Assembly: GCF_005518135.1 (NCBI RefSeq)
Contig: NZ_SULI01000004.1
Location: forward strand, 124,001 to 188,000
Length of the DNA: 64,000 bases
Reading direction: 5' to 3'
DNA from: Shimia litoralis
GTDB taxonomy: Bacteria > Pseudomonadota > Alphaproteobacteria > Rhodobacterales > Rhodobacteraceae
The notes beneath the pieces are model-generated. The model was given only the letters and a program-made list of their open reading frames with translations. It had not been told where the DNA came from and did not search any database. Numbering within the stretch: the first letter of the stretch is position 1; each line of letters starts with the position of its first letter. The position numbers and the translations under genes were made by a program. This document shows, in pieces, positions 45,750-55,840 of this stretch.

Positions 45750-47438
45750 TCAGATTTCGTTGGCGAAATGCTTCATTGTCAACCGGATGGGGTTTGGTGC
45801 CGCCTGCCCCAAGCCACAGATGGACGTATCCACCATCGCCTGCGACAGCTCTTCCAAAAGCCCTGTGTCCCATGTGTCAGATTGCATCAACTTCACAGCT
45901 TTTTCACAGCCAACACGACACGGCGTACATTGGCCACAGCTTTCGTCTTCAAAGAACCGCAACATATTTAGCGCGGCGTCACGTGCGCTGTCTTGGTCAC
46001 CCAAAACCACAACCGCCGCAGACCCGATAAACGTGCCATGTGGTTGCAGCGTATCGAAATCCAACGGGATATCGTGCATGCTTGCTGGCAAGAGCCCAGA
46101 AGACGGCCCCCCCGGCTGATAGGCCTTAAAGCTGTGTCCCTCGGCCATCCCACCACACGCCGCGATCACATCGGTAATGGTCGATCCAGCAGGCAGCAAA
46201 TGCACGCCCGGATTTTTGACACGCCCAGACACAGAGTACGACCGAAGGCCTTTGCGTCCGTTCAGTTCAACAGAGTTCAGGCATTCGGGTCCTTCGCGGC
46301 AAATCTTGGCCACCCACAACAGGGTTTCCACGTTGTGCACCAAGGTCGGACGGCCAAAGATGCCGACTTGCGCCACAAACGGCGGGCGATGGCGCGGTTC
46401 TCCACGCTTGCCCTCAATGGACTCGATCATCGCGCTTTCTTCGCCGCAAATATAGGCTCCTGCCCCGCGCCGCAGATCAATATACCCTTGCTCAACAATT
46501 CCAGCATCTTCCAAGGCTGCAATTTCGCGACGCAAGATCGCCAAAACTGCCGGATACTCGTCTCGCATATAGATAAACGCTTTTTCGGCTTCGACAGCCC
46601 AAGCCGCCACCAGCATGCCCTCAAGGAACAGGTGCGGCGTGCGTTCAAGATAATAGCGGTCTTTAAAGGTCCCTGGCTCGCCTTCGTCACCGTTTACGGC
46701 CAAATATCGGGTGCCTTCGTTCATGCGAACAAAGCCCCATTTTTTGCCAGACGGGAAACCCGCCCCGCCCAAACCGCGCAGACCGGCCTCAAGAACCTTG
46801 TCTTGAACAGCTTCCCAGTCGCCATTGGCACGCAGATCTTTCAGGGTCTCGTATCCACCTTGGGCCACATAGTCGGCAAAGGTTTCATAGTCGGGGATAT
46901 GCGCGTGCGTATCATCCGCAGAGATTGCCGCCAGCACCTTTTCCGGTGTCGCATGGTCGATGTGGTTGTGCCCAATCTCTAGAACGGGCGCCGTATCACA
47001 CCGCCCCATGCAAGGTGCGCGCAAGACCCGCACCTGAGCCGGATCAAGGCCGTCTTCGAGTGCGGCCTGCAATTGCTCGGCGCCCGCCAGTTCGCAAGAC
47101 AACGAATCGCATACTCGGATTGTCAGAGCGGGCGGGGGTGTTTCACCATCTTTGACCACGTCGAAATGCGCATAAAAGCTGGCGACTTCGAAAATTTCAG
47201 CCTGCCCAAGACGCAGTTCTTCAGCAAGGGCGCGAATATGCGCCGTCGACAGATGACCAAAGGTATCCTGAATAAGATGCAGATACTCGATCAACATATC
47301 GCGTTTGCGAGGACCGTGCTCAAGCAACTCAACCACTTCGGCGTGCGCGACATCGTCTAACTGGCGGCCTTTGGGCGTTTTGCGCCCTTTGCCTTTGCCC
47401 GATTTCCAGATGCCCTTTTTGGCTTCATCCAGTGCCAT
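45750..47438 (-). CDS. NuoE-NuoF fusion: NADH-oxidising flavin/iron-sulfur protein (formate dehydrogenase beta-like)
   Basis: This 562-residue protein joins a NuoE-like domain (residues about 30-175, [2Fe-2S] ligands Cys110, Cys115, Cys143, Cys147) to a NuoF-like domain. The NuoF part has the FMN loop GLGGAGFPSGKKW (222-234), NADH-binding NGDEGEPGTFKDRYYLE (249-265), and [4Fe-4S] ligands Cys501, Cys504, Cys507 and Cys541. Such fusions pass electrons between NAD(H) and a partner, as in soluble NAD-dependent formate dehydrogenase (FdsB/FdsG) or hydrogenases. No catalytic partner gene is in the window. The Lys-rich N-terminus (about 25 residues) is extra. Complex I itself uses separate NuoE and NuoF genes, so this is a paralogue. 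Confidence 0.88.
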   Translation of the reverse strand: MALDEAKKGIWKSGKGKGRKTPKGRQLDDVAHAEVVELLEHGPRKRDMLIEYLHLIQDTFGHLSTAHIRALAEELRLGQAEIFEVASFYAHFDVVKDGETPPPALTIRVCDSLSCELAGAEQLQAALEDGLDPAQVRVLRAPCMGRCDTAPVLEIGHNHIDHATPEKVLAAISADDTHAHIPDYETFADYVAQGGYETLKDLRANGDWEAVQDKVLEAGLRGLGGAGFPSGKKWGFVRMNEGTRYLAVNGDEGEPGTFKDRYYLERTPHLFLEGMLVAAWAVEAEKAFIYMRDEYPAVLAILRREIAALEDAGIVEQGYIDLRRGAGAYICGEESAMIESIEGKRGEPRHRPPFVAQVGIFGRPTLVHNVETLLWVAKICREGPECLNSVELNGRKGLRSYSVSGRVKNPGVHLLPAGSTITDVIAACGGMAEGHSFKAYQPGGPSSGLLPASMHDIPLDFDTLQPHGTFIGSAAVVVLGDQDSARDAALNMLRFFEDESCGQCTPCRVGCEKAVKLMQSDTWDTGLLEELSQAMVDTSICGLGQAAPNPIRLTMKHFANEI

Positions 47439-47628
47439 TGCGGCCTCCCGTGATCTGCTATTTCCGAAACACTACCCTTTTGGACGGGGGGGCGACGTGG
47501 TCAAAAGCGACATGCATACGCCCGTATGCGTTAGGAATTCTGTTTCCTTTGAACCTCACCCCTCATTGTATCCATGCGCAACCTGTGAGCAAACTATGGA
47601 TCACTGGAACGTGTCACGAGGCGCTACA

Positions 47629-48669
47629 ATGCTCTGGTTTTCCATTGCCACCATATCACCTGTTCTTTTTCTAGCGATGGCTGGCACCGTTGGGGGCCTC
47701 TGGTGTGCTGTGGCGTTGATCTATCTAACCGGGTTTACCTATTTCATGGATCGCATCGTGCACGGGACCGTGGCACGTCGGGCTGCGTCGGGTGAATTTC
47801 CTGTCGGCGAGGAGCTCGCCATTTTTCTGGGCCTGTCCCATCTGGTTTTACTGTGCATTGCTCTTTATGCGCTGGCAGGCCCCAGTGGTTTGAGCTGGAC
47901 CGAGCGCGTCGCGTGCTTCTTTGCATTTGGCTTGTTCTTTGGACAGGTCAGCAATGCCAACGCGCACGAGTTGATCCACAAACAGGCGAAATGGCCGCGC
48001 CGACTTGGCAAAGCCGTCTATATATCGTTGCTATTTGGGCATCATGCCTCGGCACATCCCAAAGTTCATCATGTTTGGGTTGCGACTCCGATGGACCCAA
48101 ATAGCCCCGCAAAAGGCCAGAACTTTTATCAGTTTTGGATGCGTGCTTGGGTCGGATCATTTTGCAAAGGCTGGATGGCCGAAACACGTCTGCGCGCGCG
48201 CAAGACCACACCGCCGCATTTCTGGAGCCACCCCTATGTGACGTATATCGCCGGAGGCCTGTGTGTCGCGTATTTGACCCATGCCGTCATGGGCCTTGGC
48301 GGTTTAGTTGCACTGGTGTTGCTCACCGGATATGCCCAAATGCAATTGCTGATCTCTGATTATGTTCAGCACTATGGCCTTGCACGCGAACGCGGTGCGG
48401 ACGGCCGATTTGGACCAGTCTCTGCACAACACAGCTGGAACGCACCCCAATTCTTTTCAAGCGCCCTTATGCTGAACGCGCCCCGACATTCAGACCATCA
48501 CATGCATCCGCTCAAGACATATCCGTCTCTGGATCTTGATCCGACAGAGATGCCCACGTTGCCCCGTTCCCTGCCCGTTATGGGGCTTTTGGCGCTTTGG
48601 CCACAAAAATGGCGCGCAGTGATGGACCCGAAATTGGCAGCTTTGCGCCAATCACACACCATCCCCTAG
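47629..48669 (+). CDS. alkB: Alkane 1-monooxygenase (AlkB-type non-haem diiron membrane hydroxylase)
   Basis: This 346-residue integral membrane enzyme of the AlkB/XylM fatty-acid-desaturase-like family hydroxylates medium-chain alkanes at the terminal carbon. The histidine boxes that bind two irons are present: HELIHK (113-118), GHHASAHPKVHH (137-148), an intervening SDYVQHYGLARE segment, and RHSDHHMHP near residue 282. About six membrane helices are seen. The ATG at 47629 is chosen because GAGG stands seven bases before it; ATG 47596 would add eleven residues. No rubredoxin gene is adjacent, so electrons must come from a ferredoxin or rubredoxin elsewhere. Confidence 0.9.
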   Translation: MLWFSIATISPVLFLAMAGTVGGLWCAVALIYLTGFTYFMDRIVHGTVARRAASGEFPVGEELAIFLGLSHLVLLCIALYALAGPSGLSWTERVACFFAFGLFFGQVSNANAHELIHKQAKWPRRLGKAVYISLLFGHHASAHPKVHHVWVATPMDPNSPAKGQNFYQFWMRAWVGSFCKGWMAETRLRARKTTPPHFWSHPYVTYIAGGLCVAYLTHAVMGLGGLVALVLLTGYAQMQLLISDYVQHYGLARERGADGRFGPVSAQHSWNAPQFFSSALMLNAPRHSDHHMHPLKTYPSLDLDPTEMPTLPRSLPVMGLLALWPQKWRAVMDPKLAALRQSHTIP

Positions 48670-48701
48670 ATTCACGTCCCATGCTGGGCCAACATCCCTG
48701 C

Positions 48702-49094
48702 ATGAAAACACTCTGTACGCTTTTGATCTGCCTTGGTCTGCCTGCATTGGCCGAAACACCTATGACCGGACCGCAATTCGACGCATATACGCAGGGCAAG
48801 ACCTTGTTTTATGGCAATAACGGTCAGCACTATGGGGCCGAAGAATATCTATCGAACCGAGGTGTCCGCTGGTCTTTTCTGGATGGTAAATGCAAAGAGG
48901 GCTATTGGTATCCAGATCATCAGAGCATTTGCTTTGTGTATGAAGACAACCCTGCCCCGCAATGCTGGAAGTTCTTTTTGAGAGGCGGCAAGTTGCTGGC
49001 CGAGTTCACCTCAGACAGCACCGCAACCAACTTGTACGAAGTGGATCATGGCGACACGCAAATGCTCTGCCTTGGACCCGAAGTCGGGGTCTAG
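48702..49094 (+). CDS. Small secreted protein, unknown function
   Basis: This 130-residue protein has a signal peptide (MKTLCTLLICLGLPALAET) and a periplasmic domain rich in aromatics with several Cys (GKCKEGYWY, SICFVYED, PQCWKFF, QMLCLG) that could make two disulfides. I do not recognise a named family, although similar short secreted proteins are common in Rhodobacteraceae. The ATG at 48702 is chosen for the signal peptide. It lies 32 bases after alkB and may be cotranscribed. Confidence 0.7.
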   Translation: MKTLCTLLICLGLPALAETPMTGPQFDAYTQGKTLFYGNNGQHYGAEEYLSNRGVRWSFLDGKCKEGYWYPDHQSICFVYEDNPAPQCWKFFLRGGKLLAEFTSDSTATNLYEVDHGDTQMLCLGPEVGV

Positions 49095-49121
49095 GCCACA
49101 TGACCACGGCGATGCCCTGCC

Positions 49122-50606
49122 CTAAAAAAGGCTGCCTTGGTCGGGTTTATCCTGTGGTTTTGCTGGTTTCTTGACAGGAGACTTCCCCCCAAGCTTGATC
49201 CGTTTGTCCGCAAATTGAATTTCAATCTCGGATGCCTTCTTGGCCGAAACGGAATCGGTCACGACTTTATTATCGCCCCAAACAACTGCGTACCCACGAT
49301 CAAGCGTGGCTTGATACCCAAGCGTGGTACGCATCCGTTCCAGATGCTCAAGTTTATCTGAGAGTGTGCGCACCTGTCGCTGCCCGGTATCTGACAGCCG
49401 CCGAGACAGGGCCTCGAGCTTGTCGCGCCGACGCAGATTTTCACGCACCAAGGTCGCGGCGCTCAAACGGTCTGCACGACGTCCCAATGCTTGACGCTTG
49501 GTGTCGATCATACGTGTCAAGGTCGATGCCCGCAGCGACCCGCTTGACTGGCTCAGCGCCACCTTGCGGGTTTGCACACCCGCAATAAGCGCCTGTGGCA
49601 ACCGGTTTGCGATGTGATCCAGACGTTGCGACGGAGTTTGCAGCAAACTGTCAGCACGGGGCAAGGCACGCGCCACATCCTGAAGGCGCTGACCCCGACG
49701 CGTCACCCCATCACCCATGGCCCGCGTCAGCCGCGCACCCTGTTCATCGACCCACCCCATCAGGTCAAGCCGGACAGGAACCGCCATTTCAGCAGCCGCT
49801 GTCGGCGTGGGGGCACGCCGATCCGAGACAAAATCAATAAGCGTGGTATCGGTTTCGTGACCAACTGCCGAAATCAACGGGATGTCAGACGCCGCCGCCG
49901 CGCGGGCGACAATTTCTTCGTTAAATCCCCAGAGGTCCTCGATACTGCCGCCACCACGCGCCACGATCAACAAATCAGGGCGCGGCATGGCACCGCCAAC
50001 CGACAGTTTGTTAAACCCTTCGATGGCGCGGGCCACTTGTGGGGCACATTGGTCGCCTTGCACAGCGACTGGCCAAATCAACACCTTGCGCGGAAAGCGA
50101 TCCCGCAACCGGTGCAAAATATCGCGAATGACAGCACCGCTGGGCGAGGTCACAACCCCGATGACCTCTGGCAAATACGGCAGCGGGGCCTTGCGGCTTT
50201 GGTCAAACAATCCTTCTGCGGCCAGCAGCTTCTTGCGTTTTTCGAGCATGGCCATCAGGGCGCCTTCGCCCGCAACGGTCACATCATCCACATTCAGTTG
50301 ATATTTGGATTGGGATCCAAATGTGGTCAGCTTGCCGGTCACGATCACTTCCATACCCTCTTCGGGCATGACAGACAGACGTGACACCTGCCCCTTCCAA
50401 CTGACGGCGGCGATCACCGACCGATCATCTTTGACATCAAAATACAAATGCCCCGAACGGGCCAACATGGTGCGGCCCACTTCGCCCCGCACGCGGACAC
50501 GCCCAAAGGCACCTTCGATGGTGCGTTTGAGCGCGCTCGAAATTTCGGTGACGCTAAATTCGGGGGCATTTTCGCCCTCGGCTGGAGAATCGATGAGGTC
50601 GGACAT
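49122..50606 (-). CDS. xseA: Exodeoxyribonuclease VII large subunit
   Basis: XseA forms, with several XseB subunits, a single-strand-specific exonuclease used in repair. The 494-residue product has an N-terminal OB fold (FGRVRVRGEVGRTMLARSGH), the catalytic domain with GVVTSPSGAVIRDILHRLRDR near residue 146 and ARGGGSIEDLWGFNEE near 222, then a long coiled coil. The Lys-rich C-terminus (GGKSPVKKPAKPQDKPDQG) is typical. The start at 50606 has GAGG upstream. It is divergent from purD; xseB is not adjacent. Confidence 0.95.
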   Translation of the reverse strand: MSDLIDSPAEGENAPEFSVTEISSALKRTIEGAFGRVRVRGEVGRTMLARSGHLYFDVKDDRSVIAAVSWKGQVSRLSVMPEEGMEVIVTGKLTTFGSQSKYQLNVDDVTVAGEGALMAMLEKRKKLLAAEGLFDQSRKAPLPYLPEVIGVVTSPSGAVIRDILHRLRDRFPRKVLIWPVAVQGDQCAPQVARAIEGFNKLSVGGAMPRPDLLIVARGGGSIEDLWGFNEEIVARAAAASDIPLISAVGHETDTTLIDFVSDRRAPTPTAAAEMAVPVRLDLMGWVDEQGARLTRAMGDGVTRRGQRLQDVARALPRADSLLQTPSQRLDHIANRLPQALIAGVQTRKVALSQSSGSLRASTLTRMIDTKRQALGRRADRLSAATLVRENLRRRDKLEALSRRLSDTGQRQVRTLSDKLEHLERMRTTLGYQATLDRGYAVVWGDNKVVTDSVSAKKASEIEIQFADKRIKLGGKSPVKKPAKPQDKPDQGSLF

Positions 50607-50680
50607 TTGGCCTCGCTTGTGCAACTGCTCGGCACAGCTTAGAACGCCCAAAGACGAAGGCCAAGCAGAAGGGGCATCCC

Positions 50681-51943
50681 ATGAACATTCTTATTCTCGG
50701 CAGCGGTGGACGCGAGCATGCGCTGGCATGGGCAGTGATGCAAAACCCGAAATGCGACAAGCTGATCGTCGCCCCCGGAAACGCCGGTATTGCCCAGATC
50801 GCCGATTGTGCAAGCTTTGACATCGACAACGGCACCGCGGTGGTAAACTTTGTCGAAGAAAACGCCATCGACTTTGTGATCATCGGCCCAGAAGCCCCTT
50901 TGGCCAACGGGGTTGCGGATCGCCTGCGTGATGCGGGTGTTCTGGTCTTTGGCCCCTCAGAGGCCGCCGCACGTCTGGAAGCCTCCAAGAGCTTTACCAA
51001 AGAAATCTGTGATGCAGCTAACGCTCCTACAGCGGCCTATGGTCACTTTACCGATGCGGATGCGGCCAAAGCGCATATCCGCAAAAACGGCGCGCCAATC
51101 GTGGTCAAGGCGGATGGGCTGGCCGCAGGCAAAGGCGTGATCGTCGCCATGGACGAAGCCACAGCCCTTGAGGCCATTGATGACATGTTTGGCGGTGCAT
51201 TTGGCGGCGCGGGCGCAGAGGTCGTGATCGAGGAATTCATGGAGGGCGAGGAAGCGTCGTTCTTTATTCTGTGTGATGGTAAAACCGCATTGCCGGTTGG
51301 GACAGCCCAAGACCACAAACGTGTGGGCGAAGGTGATACCGGCCCAAATACTGGCGGCATGGGCGCCTATTCTCCGGCTCCGGTTCTGACGGATGACATT
51401 GCGCAAAAAGCGCTTGATCAGATTGTCCAACCCACCATCGATGAAATGGCCAAACGCGGCACCCCATACCAAGGTGTTCTGTATGTGGGATTGATGATCA
51501 AAGACGGTCAGCCGCGTCTGGTCGAATACAACGTACGCTTTGGCGACCCTGAATGTCAGGTTCTGATGATGCGCCTAGGTGCACAAGCGCTTGATCTGCT
51601 GCAAGCCGCCGCCGAAGAACGATTGGCTGATACGCAGGTGAACTGGGGGGATGACCACGCCATTACCGTTGTCATGGCCGCAAATGGCTATCCCGGGTCG
51701 TATGAAAAGGGAACTGTCATCAAGGGCCTAGGGGATATTCCGCAGGACAGTAAAAACATGGTATTTCATGCGGGCACCACGGCCAAAGACGGGATGATTA
51801 CCGCAACTGGTGGACGTGTTCTGAATGTGACGGCGCGCGGCTCCAGCCTAAAGGACGCCCGTGATCGCGCCTATGCCATGGTGGATCAAATCGACTGGCC
51901 AGAAGGGTTCTATCGGTCTGACATCGGGTGGCGTGCTCTCTAA
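50681..51943 (+). CDS. purD: Phosphoribosylamine-glycine ligase
   Basis: PurD makes glycinamide ribonucleotide from phosphoribosylamine, glycine and ATP, the second step of purine synthesis. The 420-residue ATP-grasp enzyme begins MNILILGSGGREHALAWA. It contains GPEAPLANGVADRL near residue 70, IVVKADGLAAGKGV near 139, the signature QDHKRVGEGDTGPNTGGMGA near 209 and the metal site VRFGDPECQ near 286. The gene is divergent from xseA with 74 bases between the starts. Confidence 0.97.
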   Translation: MNILILGSGGREHALAWAVMQNPKCDKLIVAPGNAGIAQIADCASFDIDNGTAVVNFVEENAIDFVIIGPEAPLANGVADRLRDAGVLVFGPSEAAARLEASKSFTKEICDAANAPTAAYGHFTDADAAKAHIRKNGAPIVVKADGLAAGKGVIVAMDEATALEAIDDMFGGAFGGAGAEVVIEEFMEGEEASFFILCDGKTALPVGTAQDHKRVGEGDTGPNTGGMGAYSPAPVLTDDIAQKALDQIVQPTIDEMAKRGTPYQGVLYVGLMIKDGQPRLVEYNVRFGDPECQVLMMRLGAQALDLLQAAAEERLADTQVNWGDDHAITVVMAANGYPGSYEKGTVIKGLGDIPQDSKNMVFHAGTTAKDGMITATGGRVLNVTARGSSLKDARDRAYAMVDQIDWPEGFYRSDIGWRAL

Positions 51944-51972
51944 ACCAAAACCCGGCCTGCGCTCGGCTCAGG

Positions 51973-52000
51973 GCTGCTCTTGCTTCGAGGTGAGAGCAGC
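51973..52000 (+). terminator. Hairpin downstream of purD
   Basis: GCTGCTCT and AGAGCAGC form an eight-base stem with a twelve-base loop 29 bases after the purD stop. No T-run follows, so it may be a weak terminator or an mRNA end-stabilising stem. Confidence 0.5.
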
Positions 52001-52067
52001 ATAACGCTCGTTGGCATGCAACGCTGCTGAATCGCAGATTGCGCCCTGTGGCAAGCGCGGCAATCAC

Positions 52068-52778
52068 ATGTGCCAGGTTTGCATGCACCAACATGGTCAA
52101 ACAAATTGCGCACTGGCCAGACACGGTCTATCGTACAGGAAATCAACAGATTTTCGAGGCCACACCATCTCTGACTTACCCTCAATTGACGCAGCCTATC
52201 AGGACCGCGACTTTGCGAATTTGGCATTCGCCTATGCACCCATTGGCTTGGTAGTGACTGAAAGCAGAGTTATCAGAGACTGCAACCCAACCTTTGCGGC
52301 AATGTTTGGATATGAACGCGAAGAATTGCAGGATCACACGTTTGCGACCCTATATCCAACACAGGAAGAATTCGCGAACATCCGACACCGTGGCATCCAA
52401 GAATTACGCGAGACCAACCAGTATTGGGATGAACGCGTGATGATGCGCAACGGGGGCGATCTGTTTTGGTGTCGGGTTCGGGGGCATTCCTTTACGCCCG
52501 AAGACCCTTTGACACGCGCAGTCTGGAGCTTTGCCGACCTCAGTGACTCGCGCCCCTATCACCCTTTGACACGGCGAGAGCGCGAAGTGTTTTCATTGAT
52601 GGGGGAAGGCCTGACCAGCAAGGAAATCGCGATCAAGCTCCAGATGTCCAATCGCACAGTGGAGGTCCACCGCGCGAACCTGCTCAAAAAATTCGGTGCC
52701 AGCAATACCGCAGGCTTGTTTCAGTCGCTTGGCGCCATCGGCAGCAACCATATCGCATCAACCAGCACCAACCGATAA
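52068..52778 (+). CDS. PAS domain LuxR-type transcriptional regulator
   Basis: This protein of about 236 residues has one PAS sensor domain near residues 45-160 (AYAPIGLVVTESRVIRDCNP, FAAMFGYEREEL) and a C-terminal LuxR/FixJ HTH (LTRREREVFSLMGEGLTSKE then RTVEVHRANLLKKFG). It belongs to a group of PAS-LuxR regulators common in Roseobacters. The start is uncertain: ATG 52068 and ATG 52083 are both possible and neither has a clear ribosome site. The Cys/His-rich first 25 residues (CQVCMHQHGQTNC) may be outside the real protein or may bind metal. The ligand is unknown. Confidence 0.85.
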   Translation: MCQVCMHQHGQTNCALARHGLSYRKSTDFRGHTISDLPSIDAAYQDRDFANLAFAYAPIGLVVTESRVIRDCNPTFAAMFGYEREELQDHTFATLYPTQEEFANIRHRGIQELRETNQYWDERVMMRNGGDLFWCRVRGHSFTPEDPLTRAVWSFADLSDSRPYHPLTRREREVFSLMGEGLTSKEIAIKLQMSNRTVEVHRANLLKKFGASNTAGLFQSLGAIGSNHIASTSTNR

Positions 52779-52848
52779 CAATCTGGGCATTTGTATTCTT
52801 GCGATTGCACTGTAACCTTGGGGCACTGACACGATGCTCGGAGGCTTA

Positions 52849-54432
52849 ATGCGTATTCTTTCCCGCCTGCTCGCTCTGGTTTTGACATGCTGGATCGCCG
52901 TTCCAAGCTTTGCTGCCGATATTCGAATTTTGCCACAGAACCCCTATGATGACGGGCGGTTACGGCTTTTGAACCTGAATCCGGCCTATATTGGCGCGGA
53001 CGGTATGATTCAGAGATATGGCCCGCCCCCGAACTTGGATGTGCTGACCGAAAAATGGCGTTGGGCCTTTGATGGAGGGCTATCGGGTGACGGTGCGCAC
53101 ACCTATGAAACGCTTCATATGCCCGCCGCATTCGGAAGTCTGCGCGCGGGGCGCGTCGTGCATGTGTCGGGGCAGATCGCCAAAGGGGATGCGGATCGTC
53201 TCGCGGCACTGGTGCGTGATGCCGGGCTTTCAAACTGTTTGTCGGCTGGATACTGCCCCTTTACCAATGTCATTTCACTGGATTCGCCTGGCGGAAATTT
53301 TGCAGAGGCGCTCCGCATGGCGGAACTGGTCCGCGCCGAGAACTTTGTGACCGTTCTTGGTGGAAACACGCGGTGTGAAAGTGCTTGTGCTCTGGTCTTT
53401 CTGGCAGGTCTCACAACATACGAAGGATTTTTCTTTCCCCGTCGTTTCGCGCATATCACCGCGCAACTTGGCGTGCACCAACCTGCTCTCACCTTACCGG
53501 AAAGAACATATTCGGCATCAGAGGTGAACACGATCCTTGCTCTTCTGTCGACATCAACCAATCGGGTCACGCAACTGTTCTTGCAATCGGGTGTCTCGAT
53601 TGGCCTGCTGGATGCGATGTATGCAACGCCCGCAAACGCGATGCACCGATTGGGCCCAATCGAGATGGCCGGCGAGCATATTCACCTGATTGCAAAGGCT
53701 AAGGACACGCAATCCGATCTGGTTGGCGCGCTTTCGGCAACGCGCGGGGCCGCGTTGGCCTATTGTGGTCAACAATTTCGCGCGATGCATAAGACCTCGA
53801 GCATGGATATCATCCACAACCTTCAAGTTGACGTGAACAGCTTTATCACCTTTGAAGCAGGTCGGAATTTTGCCTGTATGGGCATTCGCCAACCCGACAA
53901 CACTTGGAACACACACGTCTGTGGTCCGACCTATTGCGGGCTATCTGGATATGGGCAGGTGTCCTTCATGCAAAAGCCCACAACGCTGAAATACTATGAC
54001 CAGATGGACTCGATCGCAGTGGGCATAGATAACACTGAACTGGGCATCGCGATCAAGGATTTCGCCCATCGCGGGGCGCTGTTGGCCTACGTGCGCGAGT
54101 TCGCAAAAGACGATTACTGGCATTTTGCGCCGGTACCATTAACCGCCGCGCAAATCACGACCCCTGCGGAATATTGCGGGGTTCTGGATGACGCAAACCC
54201 AGAACTTGTACGCCAAGTTCAGGCAAAGTTGAACGCGCTGGGGATCAACGTAGGGCGGCCCGACGGTTCTCCGGGCGGCAATACCCGCAAAGGAATAATG
54301 CGCGCCCATGAACAGCTGCTCGGTCAAAGCAACTCTGAGGGGCGGATCACGCCAAACTTGCTGGTTGTCTTGGGTATATCACGAGATGCCCAAGAGCGAT
54401 TCCGCTTTTGCGCGTCGACGTATACGCACTAA
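52849..54432 (+). CDS. Secreted ClpP-fold protease-like protein with peptidoglycan-binding domain
   Basis: This 527-residue exported protein has a signal peptide (to about residue 23), then a ClpP/SppA-like domain. That domain has ISLDSPGGNFAEALRMAELV near 142-161, the probable nucleophile Ser178 in TRCESACALVFLAG and His210 in QLGVHQPAL. A peptidoglycan-binding module lies near the end (VRQVQAKLNALGINVGRPDG). The family is a Rhodobacterales periplasmic group with no characterised member known to me. The ATG at 52849 follows GGAGG by five bases. It lies 70 bases behind the PAS-LuxR gene and converges on the FG-GAP gene with a 13-base gap. Confidence 0.78.
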   Translation: MRILSRLLALVLTCWIAVPSFAADIRILPQNPYDDGRLRLLNLNPAYIGADGMIQRYGPPPNLDVLTEKWRWAFDGGLSGDGAHTYETLHMPAAFGSLRAGRVVHVSGQIAKGDADRLAALVRDAGLSNCLSAGYCPFTNVISLDSPGGNFAEALRMAELVRAENFVTVLGGNTRCESACALVFLAGLTTYEGFFFPRRFAHITAQLGVHQPALTLPERTYSASEVNTILALLSTSTNRVTQLFLQSGVSIGLLDAMYATPANAMHRLGPIEMAGEHIHLIAKAKDTQSDLVGALSATRGAALAYCGQQFRAMHKTSSMDIIHNLQVDVNSFITFEAGRNFACMGIRQPDNTWNTHVCGPTYCGLSGYGQVSFMQKPTTLKYYDQMDSIAVGIDNTELGIAIKDFAHRGALLAYVREFAKDDYWHFAPVPLTAAQITTPAEYCGVLDDANPELVRQVQAKLNALGINVGRPDGSPGGNTRKGIMRAHEQLLGQSNSEGRITPNLLVVLGISRDAQERFRFCASTYTH

Positions 54433-54445
54433 TTTGCTGTTCGGA

Positions 54446-55206
54446 TTATTCGCTTGGACAGGCCAATGCTGTCACCAGACTCGCGCGGCCACGATACGCG
54501 CCAATGTCACGACTGTGAGTGCGTGTGCCATCAAATGATGTGGCCATGATCCGGCTCCAATCACGATTGACCGTGATCATCTCAATCTTGGCCTCACACG
54601 CGCGAAGCCCCCCTGAAATATAGTCTTGCCCAATTTTGTGATTGGTCAGCCCTTGCTGATCCCAAAGATGCACAAGCGCCCCGCCCTGAAAACGCCAGAC
54701 CCTAAGCGTGCGCGCGAGGTGTGGGCGGTCTATATACGCAAGCTCGATCTGGCCATCTCCATCCAAATCCGCTGCTCCGATGGGCGCAAGCCATCTGTGC
54801 GTACGTCCGATAAACGGTGTCGCTGCAATCAACCCTTGTGCACCATAAACCGAAAGGCGTGCGCCTTTTGAAAGATCGGTCTCAATCGCGATCACCTCTG
54901 GGGCACCATCTCCGTCAACATCGGCTAATCGGGGTGCCACATCCTCAAAGACACGCGTGTCGGGCAAGCGAATGCGCACGGTGCGCCCGTCACCCAACTT
55001 TAGAACCAAGCTTTCAAACTCGATTGCGTCTCCAAGAATGCCGTGATCGTATCGCGTCGTGGGGTCTGCATAGGTTGCGGACATGATTTCGGCATTTGCC
55101 ACAGCCCCCAAGGCCATAACAGCCAGCCACGCGCTCAAGACGTGCCGCACGCGGCGCGCGTGTGTTTTCAGGGCGCGCACACCGAGACGCCGCGCCCCGT
55201 TCCACA

Positions 55207-55207
<1 letters not shown>
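54446..55207 (-). CDS. Secreted FG-GAP/VCBS-repeat protein
   Basis: This 253-residue protein has an Arg-rich start, a hydrophobic helix near 24-38 (signal peptide), and then a small beta-propeller-like domain with two calcium-binding repeats, ADVDGDGAPEV near residue 94 and ADLDGDGQIEL near 146. Two late Cys (RACEAK, ALACPSE) could pair. FG-GAP proteins bind ligands or cell surfaces and have no obvious enzymatic role. The start codon shares one base with the ferredoxin stop (TGATG), so the two genes are translationally coupled. The domain is short for a full propeller. Confidence 0.78.
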
Positions 55208-55840
<633 letters not shown>

